Source: Corbicula japonica (Eukaryota; Mollusca; Bivalvia; Venerida; Cyrenidae). Taken from it: 64,000 bases of DNA. Shown one piece after another: positions 59,565 to 64,000 of this stretch. The position numbers and the translations under genes were made by a program. Numbering within the stretch: position 1 is the stretch's first letter; the number at the start of each line of letters is the position of its first letter. The DNA lies in contig JAZAYU010000202.1 of the NCBI GenBank assembly GCA_038501625.1, forward strand, positions 248,001-312,000, in the 5' to 3' direction. Under the pieces are notes generated by a model, which was not told the origin of the DNA, searched no databases, and saw only the letters and a program-made list of their open reading frames with translations.

Positions 59565-60040
59565 TTTGCTCACCTGAGCACTTGTGCTCATGGTGAGCTT
59601 TTAGGATCGCCCTGTGTCCGTTGTGCGTCGTGCGTTGTGCGTCGTGCGTCGTCAATTTTTGCTTTAAACAACATCATCTCTTAAACCCCTGGGCCAAAGT
59701 TGATGAAACTTGCCACGGATGTTTCTTGCATGAAGCTCTTCCAAAGTTGTTCAAAGAAATCAATTCCATGCAGAACTCTGGTTGCCATGGCAACCGAAAG
59801 TAAAAACTTTAAAAATCTTCTTGTCTGAAACCACAAGGCCTAGAGCTTAGATATTTGGCATTTAGCATCCTCTAGTGGAACTCTACAAAGTTTGTTAAAA
59901 CTATTTTCCTGGGGTCAAAATTGGCCCCGCCCCAGGGGTCACTTCATTTTACATGGACTTATATAGGAAAAACTTTAAAAATCTTCTTGTCTGAAACCAC
60001 AAGGCCTAGAGCTTACTTAGATGTTTACATGTGTCCTCAA
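59565..60040. repeat. Bivalve-type dispersed repeat with an internal duplication
   Basis: Starts 'gctcacctgagcacttgtgc' with its near-complement 'tcatggtgagcttttag', then 'gcgtcgtgcg' repeats. A block of about 46 bp ('aactttaaaaatcttcttgt...ggcctagagctta') occurs at about 59805 and again at about 59970. Non-coding. Confidence 0.65.
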
Positions 60041-60253
60041 GTTTTGCAGGTATCTACGAAATGTTTAAAGGAATTTCGATTGTTTTAATTGCTCTTGCAT
60101 ATACCCTATGTATCCTACAGGGCTCTAGCTACACGGTGAAACATGTGAGCAGGTTCACATCTAAGCTACAGCTTCTGATATTGATCCAAACTTGGAAAAA
60201 AACTTTTGTTGTTCAAAAGCAAAAAGGACAAAGGTAAAGATGTATACAAGTGT

Positions 60254-62389
60254 ATGGCATACTTAAGCTTGTTACTCCTTGCCATGTCCCTTGATGTAAA
60301 AAGTAATCCAGGTCCCATCCAGATGGATGCATATCTTGAAGGGGATTCCACGGTTTTCCCATGTGACAATTGTCAGAACCCCGTTACATGGAGCCAAAAG
60401 GGGGTTCAGTGTGACATGTGTTCGATATGGTTTCATGCTCATTGTCAGAATATGAATGACTCTCTTTATGATAGGCTAGGAGATGGTATTGGTGTGTGGA
60501 AGTGTTCCTTGTGTGAAAATATCAACGTCACCAATGGCTCATTACCAAGCCTGGACTCCCTGGAGACACCAAACCCCTTTAAAAACTTAGATTCATCCGA
60601 AACCTCCTCATGTTCTTCTAACATGCCATTTTCAATGGCTCAAACATCCACCCCTAAAATAAACCGCACAAAATCATGTCCTGGCCCCAAAAAGGGTAGG
60701 AAAAATAATATGAAAAGGTCCCTAAAGGTCTTAGTTATAAATTGCAGGTCTATCGTCGACAAAAAATTAGAATTTAGTAATCTGGTTTGCTCAACCAAAC
60801 CCGACATTATCATTGGTACTGAGTCTTGGATCAAACCAAAACACCATACCAGTGAAATATTTGACCCTGATCTTGGCTATTTCATTTTCAGAGATAGAAC
60901 ATCAAAAGCAGGAGGAGGTATCTTCATTGTAGTACAGGAATGCATAATAGTCCAATAGATGCCCGAGCTACAGTCAGATTGTGAAGATCTTTGGATTAAA
61001 TTAGACCTAGTTGGAAATAAAGCTCTGGCTATTGGAGCCTATTACAAACCATCTGAACATGATATTGGTAGCTTTACTGAATTTCAAAAGTCACTCACAA
61101 AGGTAACTAAAAATATTCTAACATCTGGGTGGCAGGGGACTTGAATCTCCCAAAAATGGATTGGGACACCATGACACCATCCTCTGACTGTAAACATCAA
61201 TCCTTTTATAAAGAGGTTATTGACTCTTTCAATGATGCGAACTTAACGCAAATGGTAAACCTAACCACCAGAGAAAACAACATCTTAGATCTCTTACTAA
61301 CTACAAATCCCACACTGGTAAATAAGATTATCATATTACCAGGTATCAGTGACCATAATACTGTCGAAGTCAGAGTAAATACATCAGCAAAAGTATGTTA
61401 CCAAAAACCTCGTAAAATTTCACTATATAAGAAAGCCAATTGGGAGGCATTTAAACAGGCAGTTATAAACTACCATGCGGTTATGCTCATTGAGGGCAAA
61501 TATTCCAACTTTAGTAATGAAAAATTCTGGGATGACTTAGTTTTGACCCTTAATAATTTAGCTGACAAATTCATACCATTTAAATGGTAATCAACCAGAG
61601 ATCACCTTCCCTGGGTCAACCAAAGCTTAAAGCGCATTATCAGAAGAAGAAACCGTGCCTTACATAAATCTAGGAAAACACTCAAGTCTTCTGACAGAAA
61701 GAAATTCTTGGAATTCAAGCATTTGGTGCGAAAAAAAGTTAGAGGCCCATGAAAAATATCTCGAAGAAATTTTCAATTTTAGTAATACTGAAACCTCCTC
61801 ACCAAAAAAAATAAATACTGAGAAGTTTTACTCCCTCCTTAAGCATTCTTAACAGGACTCTACAACCCTCCCACCCCTGAAATCCCAAAAAAGGTTTCAC
61901 CATGACGATACAGCAAAAGCGTCAGTACTAAACCAATAATTTCAGTCTGTTTTAGCCCAAAGTCCCCACTAAGCCTTGCTTCTCTCTGCGGGATGAAAAT
62001 CCAAGACAGGGACAGTAAACAAACTGAGACAAGTCAATCTATCCCCAAAATGCCAGATATAAAAGTAAGTTCAAAGGGGATAGAGAAACTTCTTTCAAAC
62101 CTAAACCCCTACAAAGCAACTGGTCCTGACCAAATAAAACCCCTTGTACTAAAATGTTGTCCAAAGAACTATCCCCAATTCTTGAGATCATCTTCCAAAA
62201 ATCACTGGATGAGGGATCATTACCCTCCCAATGGAAAACAGCAAATGTTGCCCCCATTTTCAAAAAGGGCGATAGGTCAAGTCCAGCGAATTATAGACCG
62301 ATATCTCTTACATGTGTCCTCTGCAAAACATTGGAACACATTGTCTCCTCTTCTATCATTAAGCACTTCACGAATCAAAATATCGGTGA
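60254..62389 (+). pseudogene. Decayed CR1/L2-like LINE, 5' part: 2A-like motif, PHD finger, endonuclease, RT fingers
   Basis: From ATG 60254: MAYLSLLLLAMSL then DVKSNPGP (60293-60316), a 2A-like motif. A PHD-type C4HC3 finger follows (CDNCQNP, CDMCSIWFHAHC, WKCSLC), then an AP-type endonuclease (INCRSI, TESW, GDLNLPKMDW, SDHNTV) and the start of an RT (NPYKATGPDQI, VAPIFKKGDRSSPANYRPISLTC). It is broken by an in-frame TAG at 60956 and frameshifts near 61128, 61735 and 62150, plus a stop at 61588. The sequence leaves the RT frame at 62390, before the catalytic D-D motif. Confidence 0.85.
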
Positions 62390-63423
62390 GATCATTGAGT
62401 ACCCGCCCTTTGGCTTTGCAATGCTATTAAATTCTTATTTAAAACAAATTGCCACTGGGGGTTTAAACCAGGTTCTAGGGTGCACCAACCTCACACTTGC
62501 CCCAACAGGTTCTCGTATCACAAAACAAGTACAAATTGTCTTGGTGAAATAACTCCAACCCACCCATCAGCTCAACAATGTTGCATGCAAAAGCATACAA
62601 ACATATAAACATAAGAATTTAATAGCATTGCAAAGCCAAAGGGCGGGTACTCAATGATCTTTCCGAGACCAGAGCACCTGGAGTAAAATCAGCAAGAACA
62701 CGATGACAGGGATAAAAGAAACAAATCGAGCTTTTAGGTTCTTTTAAGAAAAGATTTCCCCATAAACTTTCATAAACTCGTACACCCCTGCCACCGTCGT
62801 GCAACCAAAGAGGTAAGCAAAATGATCAACTGTAGATGGGTTAATCACCAGGCCTGCAGAGCGCTGTAAAATATCATGTTGGTAACCTTTCTTTTTAAAT
62901 TTACAGATGATTTTCACGAATAACCGGGAGAAATGAACATCGCCTTTTATCTTCTTAAGTTTATAAATTAAATCTCCATAAAAAAACTTGCTGTGAAATT
63001 CCTTGTTGCAATAGTGATTTTAAACTGCAGCTGTATTTATGAATTAGGTCTGGATATCGGCGATAAAACTTGCAAAATGTTTTCCTTAATTTGTGATACC
63101 GATAACCTTGTTTTAAAAGTTTTTCTGTAATGCAAAGATTACGTTCATTGAAATCATTCACATCGTTGCAAGCTCTTGAAAAGCGAACAAGCTGTGAGAT
63201 ATAAACCCCGTAAGAAGTTGCACGAGGAACATCGCCGTCTAGAAACGGAAAATTTACTATATTAAAATTAAAATCATCTCTTTTATCATAAATTTTAGTA
63301 GTGACGTAGCCATTTTCGATGGATAGATTTAAATCAAGGAAGTTTGCTTGCTTTTCTGAAGTTTTCGCTTTGTTAAGCTGTAGTTCTTTAGGATAAATCT
63401 TATTAACCAGTGATGGAAAATGG
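62390..63423 (-). pseudogene. Antisense fragment of a second retroelement inside the LINE
   Basis: The minus frame from 63423 to 62744 encodes a C-terminal segment of an RT-like protein (NKIYPKELQLNK, NFLDLNLSIENGYVTT, YDKRDDFNFNIVNFPFLDGD, SYGVYISQLVRF, KLLKQGYRYHKLRKTF). It has a one-base frameshift in an A7 run at 62980-62986 and ends at a TAA (62744-62746). Proteins of this kind recur in mollusc and other invertebrate genomes. Penelope-like origin is possible, but I cannot fix the class. Its 3' flank ends in a 48-bp perfect inverted repeat (62390-62437 and 62612-62659). Confidence 0.7.
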
Positions 63424-64000
63424 TTGGCATATAAGACACTTGTGCGACCCCAACTTGAGTATGGCTCCGAGATCTGGTCACCCTATACCAAAACCCTAAT
63501 TGATCAAATCGAAAATTTTCAAAGAAGAGCGGCTCGATGGACCAAACATGACTACAGCCGCACTTCCAGTGTCACAGACATGCTGAAGTCTTTAAATCTT
63601 AGACGACTCGATCTAAGACGTATAGATAATCGTCTGTCACTCATGTATAAAATTACAAACGAGCTGGTTGCTATCCCTATTGAAGGCATCTTAACTCCCC
63701 TTACCCGTCACTCTCGTCACGCCAACCCAAGGTCCTATAGGTTAATAACAGCAACCACAGACTACTATAAGTACTGATATCCCCTTACTCACGACCATTG
63801 AGCAGTTCAATGCAGCTATCTGCTGTATTGAACACCAATCACCATAGCTCTGCATACTCTTACTTTTACTCTTTTAAAATAACACCCCGTATATCTAGTT
63901 AATACTTTTAATCTTTGTCTTACTAACATTGTCGGTCTTCGACGCGCAAATGTCTACGTCCCCGCGAGGGGTTCGACATTAATGGAAGATAGATAGATAG
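63424..64000 (+). pseudogene. LINE 3' part: RT C-terminus and 3' UTR
   Basis: AYKTLVRPQLEYGSEIWSP and IENFQRRAARW are the conserved C-terminal region of CR1/jockey-type polyproteins. A stop at 63776-63778 follows a short deletion with frameshift; the true end (TTIEQFNAAICCIEHQSP, stop 63845-63847) is in another frame. The 3' UTR ends with gatagatagatag at the window edge, a plausible microsatellite tail. Confidence 0.8.

Overview
The window looks like nuclear DNA of a mollusc, most likely a bivalve. Three things suggest this: a gene with short exons and long AT-rich introns, clean GT..AG splice sites throughout, and a dense load of short non-autonomous transposons, tRNA-derived SINEs and 'aaggtcaaggtcac' tandem sequences of the kind common in bivalves. 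The species assignment is an inference. No prokaryotic operon, CRISPR array or rRNA was seen.

One protein-coding gene dominates. It is on the + strand and I could join 21 exons from 2879 to 59202. They give an open frame of 3343 nt (1114 codons plus one base) with no stop, so the gene runs off the right edge or its last exons lie beyond the LINE at the end. The predicted protein is secreted and built in this order: signal peptide, C-type lectin domain (CTLD), LDL-receptor class A module (LDLa), three CUB-like domains, four sushi/CCP modules, two EGF modules, then at least three more CCP modules. Nearly every module is one exon (or an exon pair for CUB) bounded by phase 1 introns. This is a lectin/complement-type mosaic protein. 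I do not recognise a named orthologue. A role in pathogen or glycan recognition, or in cell adhesion, is inferred from the domains only.

Layout. 1-2878: 5' flank with no recognisable gene. 2879-2932: signal-peptide exon. 2933-21203: an 18.3 kb first intron with palindromic repeats, a minisatellite, a LINE 3' fragment and a 2.6 kb foldback element. 21204-25065: CTLD exons, with a TRIM-like LTR pair in intron 3. 28224-28322: LDLa. 28890-35004: three CUB-like domains. 35288-42913: CCP1-4. 45618-47469: two EGF modules. 50817-59202: CCP5-7. 59565-64000: a bivalve-type repeat, then a decayed CR1/L2-like LINE with an N-terminal 2A-like motif, a PHD finger and an AP-type endonuclease. Its reverse-transcriptase core is missing, and in its place lies an antisense fragment of a different retroelement.

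The introns hold many mobile elements whose termini and target-site duplications can be read directly: pogo/Tigger-like, Tc1-like, hAT-like and Mutator-like elements, SINEs, and two families of palindromic foldback repeats present in seven or more copies each. Several are nested inside one another, which gives a relative order of insertion.
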